A DNA stretch of 64,000 nt. Source: an uncultured Prevotella sp. (lineage in GTDB: Bacteria > Bacteroidota > Bacteroidia > Bacteroidales > Bacteroidaceae). Numbering within the stretch: position 1 is the first letter of the stretch; every line of letters begins with the position of its first letter. A model generated the notes under the pieces. That model was not told the origin of the DNA. It was given only the letters and a program-made list of their open reading frames with translations, and ran no database searches. The stretch is taken from the NCBI RefSeq assembly GCF_946407605.1, contig NZ_CAMJOS010000001.1, positions 1 through 64,000 of the forward strand, given 5' to 3'. Shown here piece by piece: positions 45,522 to 54,752 of the stretch. Made by a program: the position numbers and the translations under genes.

Positions 45522-46554
45522 TATTAACTAATGTATTTAAAATATCCATCAACGGCTTGTGCGCCATAACAACATCTCTTCCATCCACGGATTTGCTGCC
45601 TTTTATCCGTTCTGCAACAGTGGTATTATATAAAATAAACTCACCCTTTTTATCAACTAAAGCTGCACCCCTATATGAATTGAAATCAGATAGCGGTATA
45701 TTATATATTTTCAAACCACTCAAATCCTCATTAAATTTTCCTAGCATCTGCCAGCATCTTTGTTTCTCGCCATGCTTAACACATGCAACTATAGCATATA
45801 GCGCATCTTGATACGAAAACACAGATAAATGCCAGGGTGTAAAACCTTCTATATCAACAGAAACATTCTCCCACTTATTGGTATTATTGAAGCCCTCAAT
45901 ACTATCTGAACTCATTTTTGAAATAGAGTACTTCTTCGATCCTGTATTATAACAACTTGATTCAACACTGAACAACTGATATTCATTTTTATATTTTACT
46001 AAAGATGGGCTTCCGCATATCACATCATCAAGTAAAACAGTTGTTCCCATATAGCGATATTTGTTATCAACCAATTTACCCTTTATAAGAAATAATCGAC
46101 AATCAAAATTGAGCCCTCCGCTATAAACAGGCCGCCTTAGTACAGCTCTATTCAAAACATAGACATCATCGTTTTCTATATAAATGTCCGGATCCGAATT
46201 AAAAGAAGGTAATCCGTAAAAATTATCAGGAGTACCCATCAGCGGGTTTGATGTCAATGGGACAAATTGAGTGGGTGGGAACGCCCCATCATTCACTCCA
46301 ACATAAATACATGGGTTTTCAAATGAATCGGAAGGTCTATTATCCAACAATTTGTAGAAAGTCAGCTTATTAATAACCGCTCTCAGGTATGCACAGAACT
46401 TGCTCCTACGGATTGAAGGATATGGCGATGTCGTCAGATAAAACAATCCATCATGCATAGCCACCCCCGCGTGTGTCTGTGACTGAGGATAACCTTTAGG
46501 AACTGGCACATGACAAAGCGTAAAATCGTTATTTTTGAAAATCGAAGCTATCAT
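45511..46554 (-). CDS. Hypothetical protein with beta-propeller-like repeats
   Basis: About 347 residues from the ATG at 46554, chosen because it overlaps the upstream stop as ATGA. Several strand-rich repeats of the sort in five-bladed glycosidase-like propellers occur: HAGVAMHDGLFYLTTSPYPS, DPDIYIENDDVYVLNRAV, GSPSLVKYKNEYQLFSVES, and WHLSVFSYQDALYAIVAC. This recalls GH43/32-like folds, but catalytic residues cannot be assigned and there is no signal peptide. Role in the locus is unknown. Confidence 0.6.
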   Translation of the reverse strand: MIASIFKNNDFTLCHVPVPKGYPQSQTHAGVAMHDGLFYLTTSPYPSIRRSKFCAYLRAVINKLTFYKLLDNRPSDSFENPCIYVGVNDGAFPPTQFVPLTSNPLMGTPDNFYGLPSFNSDPDIYIENDDVYVLNRAVLRRPVYSGGLNFDCRLFLIKGKLVDNKYRYMGTTVLLDDVICGSPSLVKYKNEYQLFSVESSCYNTGSKKYSISKMSSDSIEGFNNTNKWENVSVDIEGFTPWHLSVFSYQDALYAIVACVKHGEKQRCWQMLGKFNEDLSGLKIYNIPLSDFNSYRGAALVDKKGEFILYNTTVAERIKGSKSVDGRDVVMAHKPLMDILNTLVNNER

Positions 46555-47621
46555 AGCACATCTATCATTTTCAGATATTCTGGCCACTCACCCATGTCCT
46601 TCCACGAATGTTCACTTACAGGAAAACATCCCACACGACCACCACGGGCTTGCACTTTCTCCATCAAATGAGTAATATGGAAGAACTCACCTTCTGGAAT
46701 TTCATCAATCAGTTCTGGGTTCAAGATATAAACACCCGTATTCACTTGATAGGTTTGCTCAGGTTTTTCCTTCAAAGCGGTCATCAAGCCATCTTCACCA
46801 GTTTCAATCACACCATACGGTATTTTGAAGCTCTTCACCATCGTCACAATGGTCATATCATTGTGATTGTTCACATGATAATCCCAGACATCACGGTAAT
46901 CCTGTTCGTTGATACTATCACAGTTACTGACAAAGAAAGGGGTGGTGATCTTTCCTTTCAACAGAGACACACTGCCAATAGTTCCAAGGGGTTTATCCTC
47001 CATGAAGAACTCAATGTCATACTTGTGATCAAGCTGGCTCAGATAATACTTCATCATGTCTGCCTTGTAGTTGACAGACATATAGAATTTATGGCAGCCA
47101 ATACCCTCGAACTGATCCATAATGACTTCAAGAATGGTTTTATCGCCTACAGGTACCAGTGGTTTGGGAATGACATTGGTAATAGGTTTGAGACGTGTTC
47201 CTTTGCCGCCTGCCATGATGACGACAGGTAATTCTATTTTAGGCCGCAAATCTGTTTCTTCCTTTTCAAAGAGATCACGCCAAAAAATAACATCTGCAAG
47301 TACACCCTTTTCATCCAAGACAGGCATACATTCTGCTCGTAGTGACAACATCTTCTTACGGATACTGTCCATAGATTCACCTACGTGAGCAAATTTTTTA
47401 TTTCGATCCACGACATGAGCGACAGGTGTATCTAGCGCAATGTTATTAACAATAGCACGTTGAATATCACCGATGGTCAATATACTTACGAATTGTTCAT
47501 TATCAAAAACGAACAACATTTTAACCATTTGCCTATCCATCTGCTTCAACGCAATCAACAAACTGTCTTCTGAAGCAATGAGCCGATTTTTTATTTTTAA
47601 ATTACTAAATTGGGTGCTCAT
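46551..47621 (-). CDS. CBS-domain sugar-phosphate nucleotidyltransferase
   Basis: A 356-residue protein with a CBS pair in residues 1-120 (FVSILTIGDIQRAIVNN, CMPVLDEKGVLADVIFWRDL) and a nucleotidyltransferase domain from about 128: IMAGGKGTRLKPITNVIPKPLVPVG, then VSNCDSI and NTGVYILNPELI. Enzymes of this layout activate sugar phosphates in capsule loci; the exact nucleotide and sugar are not known. The CBS pair suggests regulation by an adenine nucleotide. Confidence 0.85.
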   Translation of the reverse strand: MSTQFSNLKIKNRLIASEDSLLIALKQMDRQMVKMLFVFDNEQFVSILTIGDIQRAIVNNIALDTPVAHVVDRNKKFAHVGESMDSIRKKMLSLRAECMPVLDEKGVLADVIFWRDLFEKEETDLRPKIELPVVIMAGGKGTRLKPITNVIPKPLVPVGDKTILEVIMDQFEGIGCHKFYMSVNYKADMMKYYLSQLDHKYDIEFFMEDKPLGTIGSVSLLKGKITTPFFVSNCDSINEQDYRDVWDYHVNNHNDMTIVTMVKSFKIPYGVIETGEDGLMTALKEKPEQTYQVNTGVYILNPELIDEIPEGEFFHITHLMEKVQARGGRVGCFPVSEHSWKDMGEWPEYLKMIDVL

Positions 47622-47663
47622 TTCTTATGTAATAATTGGAAATAAAACATTCAATGATCTTCG

Positions 47664-48482
47664 TTAATCTTCAATTTCAAGATTATCAACACCAAAGTAT
47701 TCCTTCATTCTTGCCTTTGGGGCTTTAGCATCACTCTTTTCTAGTTCCTTCCACATCTTATCAAGTGCCTCGCGGAAATGGAAAAGCACTTCTAATGCTT
47801 TCTGGTCATTAACCACACCATAGTAAACCATGCTTGGGAAATCGCCATCATATATCTTTTCCGTCAAATACCATCTTGGTTCTTCGCTTTCCCAAGCAAT
47901 AGTCATCAGATAAGGCATGGCAGGCCATTTGCCTATACCATCGGGCTTTACATCATACAAAGAGGCAAGGTATGGATATTTCTTTCTAAAGTGTTTCTTC
48001 AAGACAGCAACACCTCCTTGTTGCTCAACGCCATTTTTCACGAAGTCCAGCAAATCACCTAAACAACAGCAAGCAATGATACAATCCTTCTGCATGATGA
48101 AGTAACTCACCATATACAAGTCCTCTGCCAAAGGAAATACAGACTCTATCAATCCTGGGCGTATCAGCTTAGAGTTAATGAGCATATCATCCTCCAACAA
48201 CCTTGGTGGGTTCTTAGTGATTGCGGGATATACCACTACAGGAACTTTTAGTTTTTTATTGGCTTCATCCAGTTCTTTCTGAATCCGTTCAGCCAGTTTC
48301 TTGGTGGCATCATCCAGCACGGAACCTGCATTCTCTCCTAAGATGAGCGCAATCAAGTCTGCTTTTCTCATCTTGGAAGTAACTTTCAGGCCTTTCTCCT
48401 TAATGATGTCCTTAAGTTCTGCAACAGTTTTCTTCTGAAGGGCCTCCTCTGTATATTGTTTTTCAGCTTTCTTCTTTACCAT
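47664..48482 (-). CDS. SAP/Rho-N-like domain protein of unknown function
   Basis: About 272 residues from the ATG at 48482. Residues 12-50 form a SAP or Rho-N-type helix pair (KKTVAELKDIIKEKGLKVT, SKMRKADLIALIL), normally a nucleic-acid-binding module. The remainder is not recognised; it contains KDCIIACCCLGDLLDFV and two aromatic-rich segments. It overlaps the upstream MBL gene by 20 bases. A nucleic-acid-type domain is unusual in a glycan operon. Confidence 0.6.
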   Translation of the reverse strand: MVKKKAEKQYTEEALQKKTVAELKDIIKEKGLKVTSKMRKADLIALILGENAGSVLDDATKKLAERIQKELDEANKKLKVPVVVYPAITKNPPRLLEDDMLINSKLIRPGLIESVFPLAEDLYMVSYFIMQKDCIIACCCLGDLLDFVKNGVEQQGGVAVLKKHFRKKYPYLASLYDVKPDGIGKWPAMPYLMTIAWESEEPRWYLTEKIYDGDFPSMVYYGVVNDQKALEVLFHFREALDKMWKELEKSDAKAPKARMKEYFGVDNLEIED

Positions 48483-49050
48483 TATGTCCAGGTCGAATTT
48501 TCTTTCCTTTTGCAAGTGTCTTTATTCTTTCCAATGTTACCTGCGCCTGTTTCTTATCACCCTTTGGTAGATTAGTCACAACTTTAATGCCAGGGATATA
48601 AGCATCACCGGTAAACAGATTATCCTCTACCATAAAAGTTAGGCAACTGGGATGATGGCCAGGAGTTTCATGCACCTTTGCTGATATATTTTCAAACAAT
48701 TCAATATCATCACCCTCGCCACAGATAGTTATCTGTTGGCTTTCTACAGTCAGAGGAGTTTCATGATATATGGACATGTTCAACTTGGCATTACCCAATG
48801 TCTCACGCCCTGTTTCGTTCGTTAAGATTTTGCAATAGGGGTAAACTTTCAAAAGCTCAGGTAGTCCATAGATATGATCGAAGTGCGCATGCGTTAACAG
48901 CACTCCTACAATGTATCTTTCTCCAATCTTCTCTATGACGGGTTCAACATCTCCACAATCTACTAGCCAAACCCAGCTGCTCCCTTCTTCGGAGAGCAAC
49001 CAGGTTATCGAGTCAAAAAAAGAGTTTACTATATAATCAATCTTAAGCAT
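48463..49050 (-). CDS. MBL-fold metallohydrolase
   Basis: A 195-residue metallo-beta-lactamase-fold protein with LLTHAHFDHIYGL (the HxHxDH motif, about 52-64), TPGHHPSCLTF (about 128-138) and FTGDAYIPG. It has glyoxalase-II-like size and may hydrolyse a thioester, which would fit the acyl-building cassette directly upstream. Overlap with the FabD-like gene is one base (TAATG). Confidence 0.85.
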   Translation of the reverse strand: MLKIDYIVNSFFDSITWLLSEEGSSWVWLVDCGDVEPVIEKIGERYIVGVLLTHAHFDHIYGLPELLKVYPYCKILTNETGRETLGNAKLNMSIYHETPLTVESQQITICGEGDDIELFENISAKVHETPGHHPSCLTFMVEDNLFTGDAYIPGIKVVTNLPKGDKKQAQVTLERIKTLAKGKKIRPGHNGKEES

Positions 49051-49925
49051 TACTGCTCAAGGCTTTTCTGAATACGACCAATCAGTCCAGTGAGTACCTG
49101 ACCGGGGCCACATTCTACGAATTCTGTCATGCCGTCACCAATCATGTTGATAACACTCTGGGTCCAACGTACAGGTGAAGTCAACTGCTTCAGCAGATTC
49201 TCCTTGATTTCTACAGGGTCCATATGAGGCTTGGCATCCACATTCTGATATACAGGACAAATAGGTTTGCTCACAGGTGCAGCCTCAATAGCCTTTGCTA
49301 ACTCTACACGAGCCATTTCCATCAATGGAGAATGGAATGCACCACCTACAGCCAACGGCAATGCACGCTTAGCACCTGCCTCTTTCAGTTTGGCGCATGC
49401 CTCCTTAATAGCCTCCACATTACCAGAAATCACCACCTGCCCGGGGCTATTATAATTAGCAGGAACAACTACATTTCCTTCTTTACTAATCTCAGCACAA
49501 ACCTGTTCAATGGTTTCATCAGGCAAAGCAATGATAGCAGCCATCGTTGATGGTGCAGCCTCGCAAGCCTTCTGCATGGCCATAGCACGAGCATAAACCA
49601 ACTTCAAGCCATCTTCAAAAGTAAGAGCACCTGCTGCTACCAATGCAGAGAACTCACCTAATGAATGACCAGCCACCATATCAGGCTGGAAGTCATCCAT
49701 AAACAATGCCGAAATCACAGAGTGCAGGAATACTGCAGGCTGAGTTACCTTGGTCTGTTTCAACTCCTCATCAGTTCCATTGAACATGATATCGGTAATG
49801 CTATACCCAAGCACCTCGTTGGCCTTGTCAAAGAACAACTGTGCACGTTTATTACTCTCATAAAGGTCTTTACCCATTCCTACGAACTGGGCTCCCTGAC
49901 CAGGGAATACATATGCTTTTGCCAT
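49050..49925 (-). CDS. FabD-like acyl-carrier-protein S-malonyltransferase
   Basis: A 291-residue acyltransferase: FPGQGAQFVGMGKDLY (7-22), active-site Ser in GHSLGEFSALVAAG (about 90-103) and AFHSPLM (about 200-206). It loads malonyl groups on an acyl carrier protein. Its place beside a dedicated ACP, two KAS III and a reductase suggests that it serves this locus rather than bulk lipid synthesis. Confidence 0.9.
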   Translation of the reverse strand: MAKAYVFPGQGAQFVGMGKDLYESNKRAQLFFDKANEVLGYSITDIMFNGTDEELKQTKVTQPAVFLHSVISALFMDDFQPDMVAGHSLGEFSALVAAGALTFEDGLKLVYARAMAMQKACEAAPSTMAAIIALPDETIEQVCAEISKEGNVVVPANYNSPGQVVISGNVEAIKEACAKLKEAGAKRALPLAVGGAFHSPLMEMARVELAKAIEAAPVSKPICPVYQNVDAKPHMDPVEIKENLLKQLTSPVRWTQSVINMIGDGMTEFVECGPGQVLTGLIGRIQKSLEQ

Positions 49926-49927
49926 AA

Positions 49928-50936
49928 TTATTGTTTATGATTTACAAATATACTCTTGGGTAGTGGCGAAGTCATAAAATAAAGTATAGGAATATCCCGG
50001 AGTAACCTCATTATGACAAAACTACCAATAGCATACACTAAAACCGATAACACATTACAAGTAACACCTAAGTTAATCACAAGGTACCTAAAAAACAACA
50101 CAAAAAACATGTGATACATGTAATAGAATAGCGTGTATCTACCTTCTTGTGAAAAGAACTTAATATTCGGGAATATGGCGATAATTGACAACGAAATTGG
50201 GAGCGTCCAAATATAGAAAAGGCATCTATTCAAAACTGATGTTACTATTTCTGAATAATTGTACGGAGTTCGTTGCAACAAGATATTTATTTGTGGTAAT
50301 GTCTTATATAACACTATAATAGCATAAATCAAAATAACTCCAAGGGGAATAATCAATGGAACTTTTCGTAATTGAGAATAAACATCCTTGAAATAATATC
50401 CTAATACAAAATAAGGATAGAACGCAAATGTTCTTTGAAACGAAATTTCCCTTCCTATGGGTACCAATCCTGCCAATAGACTAATTCCGAGCACCACACA
50501 TAAATGAAGGACAATATTCTCTTTTATCCACTTCGGTGTATAGTTCAGAAATAATCTCCATAATAGTAGAGATATTATATACCACAACCCATCAGCAGGG
50601 TCGTATAAATGTGTTGCATTATACGCAAAGCCCTTTAGCCAAAAGTCTATAACAGAGCCCCCAGTGTAGGCTAATGTTTTTCCTCCATACAGAAGATGGA
50701 ATACTAAGTATGTGGCTATTAAAGAAATACCCCCCCCCCATCAAGGCTTTAAAGCCTTTTTCTTTAAACATCATGCCTGACAATAATACAAAGACAGGCA
50801 TATGAAAAGAGTAAATAAAACGGAAGAGCGAATTGTTAAGATAGGAACTCAGCCCTATGTCCAGACAATGACCTACAAGAACCAAAAAGATCAAAAAGAA
50901 CTTCAAGGAATCTATTTGGGTATTTCTTTCTTCCAT
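49928..50936 (-). CDS. Acyltransferase family 3 membrane protein, switched off by a G10 tract
   Basis: The frame starts at 50936 with the typical acyltransferase-3 opening: MEERNTQIDSLKFFLIFLVL and GHCLD. It breaks at the G10 tract (50730-50739, C on the plus strand), running to a stop 105 residues in. With one G fewer the frame continues (GGGISLIATYLVFHLLY...) through about ten membrane segments to 49928, giving 335 residues. As written the gene is out of frame (OFF). It should transfer an acyl group to a sugar at the membrane. The homopolymer strongly suggests slipped-strand phase variation, although a sequencing error is possible. Confidence 0.8.
50730..50739. repeat. Homopolymer tract C10/G10 inside the acyltransferase gene
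   Basis: Ten Cs in a row on the plus strand, G on the coding strand, fall within codons 66-69 of the acyltransferase. Nine would restore the frame. Confidence 0.95.
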
Positions 50937-50942
50937 ATCCCC

Positions 50943-52004
50943 TTAGACTTCAACGATATCACTAATTTTGCAATCCACGAATGGAACTATTGCGGTTGCC
51001 CAGGCCATGCCTACGCCAAAGGCACTCATCATCAGCTTCTTCTTTCCTGCCATTTTATCTTTCAATTCACTGGCAATGGTAAGAGGAACTGATACCGATG
51101 AAGTGTTGCCATATTTTTGGATAGTCCAAGGTATTCGCTCTTTGTCAAGTTTCATCTTCTTGGCAATATAGTTATTAATGAAAGCATTAGCTTGATGGAA
51201 TACATAGTAGTCCATCTTTTGGATGTCCTCACCAGATGCAGCCATCAAACGTTTAATATCCTTAGGGACTTCAACTATCACAAAATTGAACACATCTGCA
51301 CCATTCATGTGACCATGCTCATCGCTGCGGATATTACCATACTCATCAACGACCTTTTCTCGTAGTGTTTCGATGGAACTCATATTTCTATAGCCACCTC
51401 CGGGAATCATAATGAGCTCACCGCGTGAACCATCGCTATTCAAGGAGAAATGGCTTTCACCAAACTTCTCATCCCTTTCAATCAGGGCAGCAACACCGGC
51501 ATCTCCAAAGATGAAGGCTTCGCGACGATCCTTGCGGCTATATACCTTTGAGCGTGTTTCACCATCAAGTAGCAAAGCTTTTCTGAAACCATTGTTTTGC
51601 ATCATAGCATAGACTATGCTAAGCGCACTGATAAAACCAGAGCAGCCTAAAGAAATATCGAAAGCCATTGTTGACATTGGCAAACCTAACCTATTTTGAA
51701 GTAGGATTCCTGTGGCAGGCATACGATAGTCTGGAGTTTGAGACAGGAACACCAACAAATCTATCTCATCTTTGTTGATGTTGTTATCTGCAATCAGTTT
51801 TTCTGCAGCAGCAAAACAAAGATCAGAAGAGCAGGTCTTATCATCAGCAAAGCGTCGCTCTACAACTCCGACTTTATCAACCACTTTCTTAACTTCCTCT
51901 TCAGGCCAGATGTCTAAGTCGTAATGATAATTGTCAATTACCGTTTTAGGCACAGCTGCAGCCAAAGCAGTAATGCCCACATTTTTGAATTTTAATATCG
52001 CCAT
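50943..52004 (-). CDS. Beta-ketoacyl-ACP synthase III-like (KAS III), copy 2
   Basis: A 353-residue KAS III: Cys in DISLGCSGF (about 117-125), His in FHQANAFINN and Asn in KYGNTSSVSVPLTI. The triad is complete. It condenses a CoA primer with malonyl-ACP. A second, clearly related copy is at 52753-53832 with the SDR gene between them. Confidence 0.9.
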   Translation of the reverse strand: MAILKFKNVGITALAAAVPKTVIDNYHYDLDIWPEEEVKKVVDKVGVVERRFADDKTCSSDLCFAAAEKLIADNNINKDEIDLLVFLSQTPDYRMPATGILLQNRLGLPMSTMAFDISLGCSGFISALSIVYAMMQNNGFRKALLLDGETRSKVYSRKDRREAFIFGDAGVAALIERDEKFGESHFSLNSDGSRGELIMIPGGGYRNMSSIETLREKVVDEYGNIRSDEHGHMNGADVFNFVIVEVPKDIKRLMAASGEDIQKMDYYVFHQANAFINNYIAKKMKLDKERIPWTIQKYGNTSSVSVPLTIASELKDKMAGKKKLMMSAFGVGMAWATAIVPFVDCKISDIVEV

Positions 52005-52006
52005 TT

Positions 52007-52762
52007 TTATCTTGTCATACCTCCATCAATAACCAATTCAGTACCCGTGACCCATGCGCTTGCATCACTTAACAGATAAATAATGCCGTAGGCAATCTCT
52101 TCCGGTTTACCAAATCTTTTTAATGGATAGAGCTGTCGGTTGATTTCCCACTGCTCTTCGGTTACATTTGCTTTGCCTTCTTTCAAAGGTGTCTCAACCA
52201 TTCCTGGCAAAACGGCATTACAACGAATTCGTTTGGCAGCAAGCTCCAGAGCTGCATTTTTCATGAATGAAGAAAGACCACCCTTGGTTGCCGAATACAT
52301 GCTATTGCCTACTGAGTTTCTACCCCTTGCAGATATTGACGAGGTAAACACGATGGATGAGTCCTTGGCTATTTTCTTTTTCTTCACCAAAAGATGCGTG
52401 AGCATAATGGGGGCAGTCAAGTTCACGTTCATGATACGTCCTAATTCATCTTTCTTGATGAAAGGAATTACAGACATAACATTATATCCTGCATTGTTTA
52501 CGCAACCATTCAGAACTGGGATTTCATCAACGAGCCGCTGTATCTCCTCATCATTTGACAAATCTGCAATAACCTGAATATGTCCCTCACCTTCTAATGA
52601 ATTATAGACCTCATTAAGTCTTGCTTCATTACGGCCAGTGATGACCAACTTAGCTCCCATCTTGGCACATTCAATGGCGGTTGCTTTACCAATGCCAGAT
52701 GATGCACCTGTTACTAAGATCGTTTTACCTTCAAGTGTGAAGGGATTGTATGTTACACCCAT
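52007..52762 (-). CDS. SDR-family ketoreductase (FabG-like)
   Basis: A 251-residue short-chain dehydrogenase: TGASSGIGKATAIE (19-32), NNAGYN, the catalytic Ser in SSISARGR, and MYSATKGG with Tyr and Lys. C-terminal WVTGTELVIDGGMTR is typical of FabG-like enzymes. It would reduce the 3-keto group made by the KAS III enzymes to 3-hydroxyacyl. Confidence 0.9.
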   Translation of the reverse strand: MGVTYNPFTLEGKTILVTGASSGIGKATAIECAKMGAKLVITGRNEARLNEVYNSLEGEGHIQVIADLSNDEEIQRLVDEIPVLNGCVNNAGYNVMSVIPFIKKDELGRIMNVNLTAPIMLTHLLVKKKKIAKDSSIVFTSSISARGRNSVGNSMYSATKGGLSSFMKNAALELAAKRIRCNAVLPGMVETPLKEGKANVTEEQWEINRQLYPLKRFGKPEEIAYGIIYLLSDASAWVTGTELVIDGGMTR

Positions 52763-53832
52763 TTCGATTCTTCTTTTGGTTCTTCTACTTCAACTAACTC
52801 TGAAACAATCATTTTTTCAGACTTGAATGCCAAAGTACCCCATGAAAGACCTACACCAAAACCACAGCAAAGAAAATTCGTGGGCTTTGTTTCAAACTTG
52901 TCCTTCAACTGAGTTACAATGGTAAGTGGAATACTTGCTGATGATGTATTGCCAAACTTGTACATGCAAGACGGGACCTTTTCAGGATCCAACTTCAGTT
53001 TCTTCACAATCTGGTTGTTCATCTTCATGTTGGCCTGATGGAAGATAACATAGTCGGCATCAAGATAATTAAATCCGAAGTGCTCAGCCAGCTTCTTTAC
53101 AGATTTAGGAGCGGTGGTAATTCCGAACGAAAACACATCCATTCCCTTCATGTGTGTCTGCAAGCGATGCATCTGTTTGCCTTCCACTTCTTCTAGCTCA
53201 AATGACTTCATCGAAACCTGATTTCTACTACCGCCATCGGGCATAATAATGGCATCATAGCCACTACCATCTGTACCAAAATGGAACTTAAAGCCATTAT
53301 CACCTTCGGAATATTCGATGGCCGTCGCTGTTCCTGCATGGCCAAAAAGAGGGTCAAGTGAACCTTTAGCGCGTTTTTTAGCATCACCGGCCAACAATAA
53401 AGCCTTTTTGATACTGCCAGTTGCTACCAAAGATGCAACGTTGCTCAAACCATATACCCAACCAGAGCAGCCCAGCGCTATATCTTCAGCATAGCATTCA
53501 CGAGACAGGCCAAGACGATCCTGAAGAATACATGCTGTTGCAGGAAGCACATAATCCGCAGTTTGAGAAACAAACACCAAGGCTTCTATTTCTTTTTTAT
53601 CCCAGCCCAAATCTGCTATAAGTTTCTCGGCTGCTTCAAAGCAGAGGTCGGATGTTGTCAATGAATTTGACACATGACGTTCCAAGACTCCGGTAGCCTC
53701 AACGAAAGCTTCGGGGCTATAATCACTTGATATACCATCATTCTCCAATGGATGGAGATTGCTTGCAACGAACTTAGGAACGCCGGCGGATATACCGGCG
53801 ATCCTAACATTTTTAAATTCTACAAATGCCAT
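52753..53832 (-). CDS. Beta-ketoacyl-ACP synthase III-like (KAS III), copy 1
   Basis: A 359-residue KAS III: Cys in DIALGCSGWVYG, His in FHQANMKMNN and Asn in KFGNTSSASIPLTIV. It follows the ACP gene immediately (shared base TAATG) and overlaps the SDR gene by 10 bases. Two KAS III copies could use different primers or form a heterodimer. Confidence 0.9.
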   Translation of the reverse strand: MAFVEFKNVRIAGISAGVPKFVASNLHPLENDGISSDYSPEAFVEATGVLERHVSNSLTTSDLCFEAAEKLIADLGWDKKEIEALVFVSQTADYVLPATACILQDRLGLSRECYAEDIALGCSGWVYGLSNVASLVATGSIKKALLLAGDAKKRAKGSLDPLFGHAGTATAIEYSEGDNGFKFHFGTDGSGYDAIIMPDGGSRNQVSMKSFELEEVEGKQMHRLQTHMKGMDVFSFGITTAPKSVKKLAEHFGFNYLDADYVIFHQANMKMNNQIVKKLKLDPEKVPSCMYKFGNTSSASIPLTIVTQLKDKFETKPTNFLCCGFGVGLSWGTLAFKSEKMIVSELVEVEEPKEESKWV

Positions 53833-54065
53833 TAGAGTTTAGCAATTACTTTGTTATACAAATCTTCTACGGTCACTGAGTTCTTGACATCGTCACCTTT
53901 CAGGGCTACGTCAAACTCTTCATCAACCATAGCAATAACACTCAGGCCGATAAGGCTTGACCACTCTTCCAAATCATGGTAAGCCGTTGTTGCAGTGATT
54001 TCACTTGCATCGGTCTCGTCAAACTGCTCTGCAAAGAGCTCTACAAATTCTTCTAATGTTTTCAT
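53832..54065 (-). CDS. Acyl carrier protein
   Basis: A 77-residue acidic ACP. The phosphopantetheine Ser lies in EEWSSLIGLSVIAMVDEEF (WSSL instead of the common DSL). It carries the growing acyl group and is the first gene of the ACP-KAS-SDR-KAS-acyltransferase-FabD series. Confidence 0.85.
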   Translation of the reverse strand: MKTLEEFVELFAEQFDETDASEITATTAYHDLEEWSSLIGLSVIAMVDEEFDVALKGDDVKNSVTVEDLYNKVIAKL

Positions 54066-54104
54066 TTTACGTAAAAATTTAATAGATTAAAAAATAATGA
54101 TATA

Positions 54105-54752
54105 CTATTCTATCTTATACAATTTTGCAGCTGGTGACATATATTTTCCTGGTTCCTTAATGTTTTTAATAACCACACAGGCTAATCCTATCCATACATC
54201 ATCACAAATTGTAATATGATCGGAAACACACGAACAAATACCAAAAAAACACCTCTCACCAATATTTGTAAAACCGGCAGAATTAAAACGACCAGAAAAA
54301 TACGTATGAGAACCTACATGATTTTCATGACCAATGGTTGAAGCACCATGAATAAAAACGTTATCTTCAATAACACTTCCTTTATCTATAACCGTTGTGC
54401 CTCCGACAAAGATACCTTCTCCAAGCTTTACGCCCGTTGCTATCTTTGCTGATGGCATTATGATATTGGCAAAAGGAACTTTTCCTTTAAGCATTTTATA
54501 ATAATACTCACGCAAATCAAATCTTGTATAGCCAATTCCTTCAAAAATACAGTCAAAAGACCCATTTCTATATTGGTCAATAGCATCTTCAACCTTTCCA
54601 AGGACTGGCTTCCCATTAATTATAGTTCCCGCCTCTACAAGGTCATCAAAATAGCCAACAAATTCAAACTCTCCTGTTTTAATTGCAAAGTCAATAATCT
54701 GTTCGCTGAATTCTTTTGTTCCTATTATTGTTAATCGTTTCTTCTCACTCAT
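54105..54752 (-). CDS. PglD/NeuD-like sugar O/N-acyltransferase
   Basis: A 215-residue protein with an N-terminal nucleotide-binding-like part (LTIIGTKEFSEQIIDFAIK, FVGYFDD) and a C-terminal hexapeptide-repeat beta-helix (LGEGIFVGGTTVIDKGSVIEDNVFIHGASTIGHENHVG in part). The layout is that of PglD, which acetylates UDP-4-amino-sugars. Next to an aminotransferase and the ACP cassette, it could be the N-acyltransferase for that acyl chain. Confidence 0.85.
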   Translation of the reverse strand: MSEKKRLTIIGTKEFSEQIIDFAIKTGEFEFVGYFDDLVEAGTIINGKPVLGKVEDAIDQYRNGSFDCIFEGIGYTRFDLREYYYKMLKGKVPFANIIMPSAKIATGVKLGEGIFVGGTTVIDKGSVIEDNVFIHGASTIGHENHVGSHTYFSGRFNSAGFTNIGERCFFGICSCVSDHITICDDVWIGLACVVIKNIKEPGKYMSPAAKLYKIE

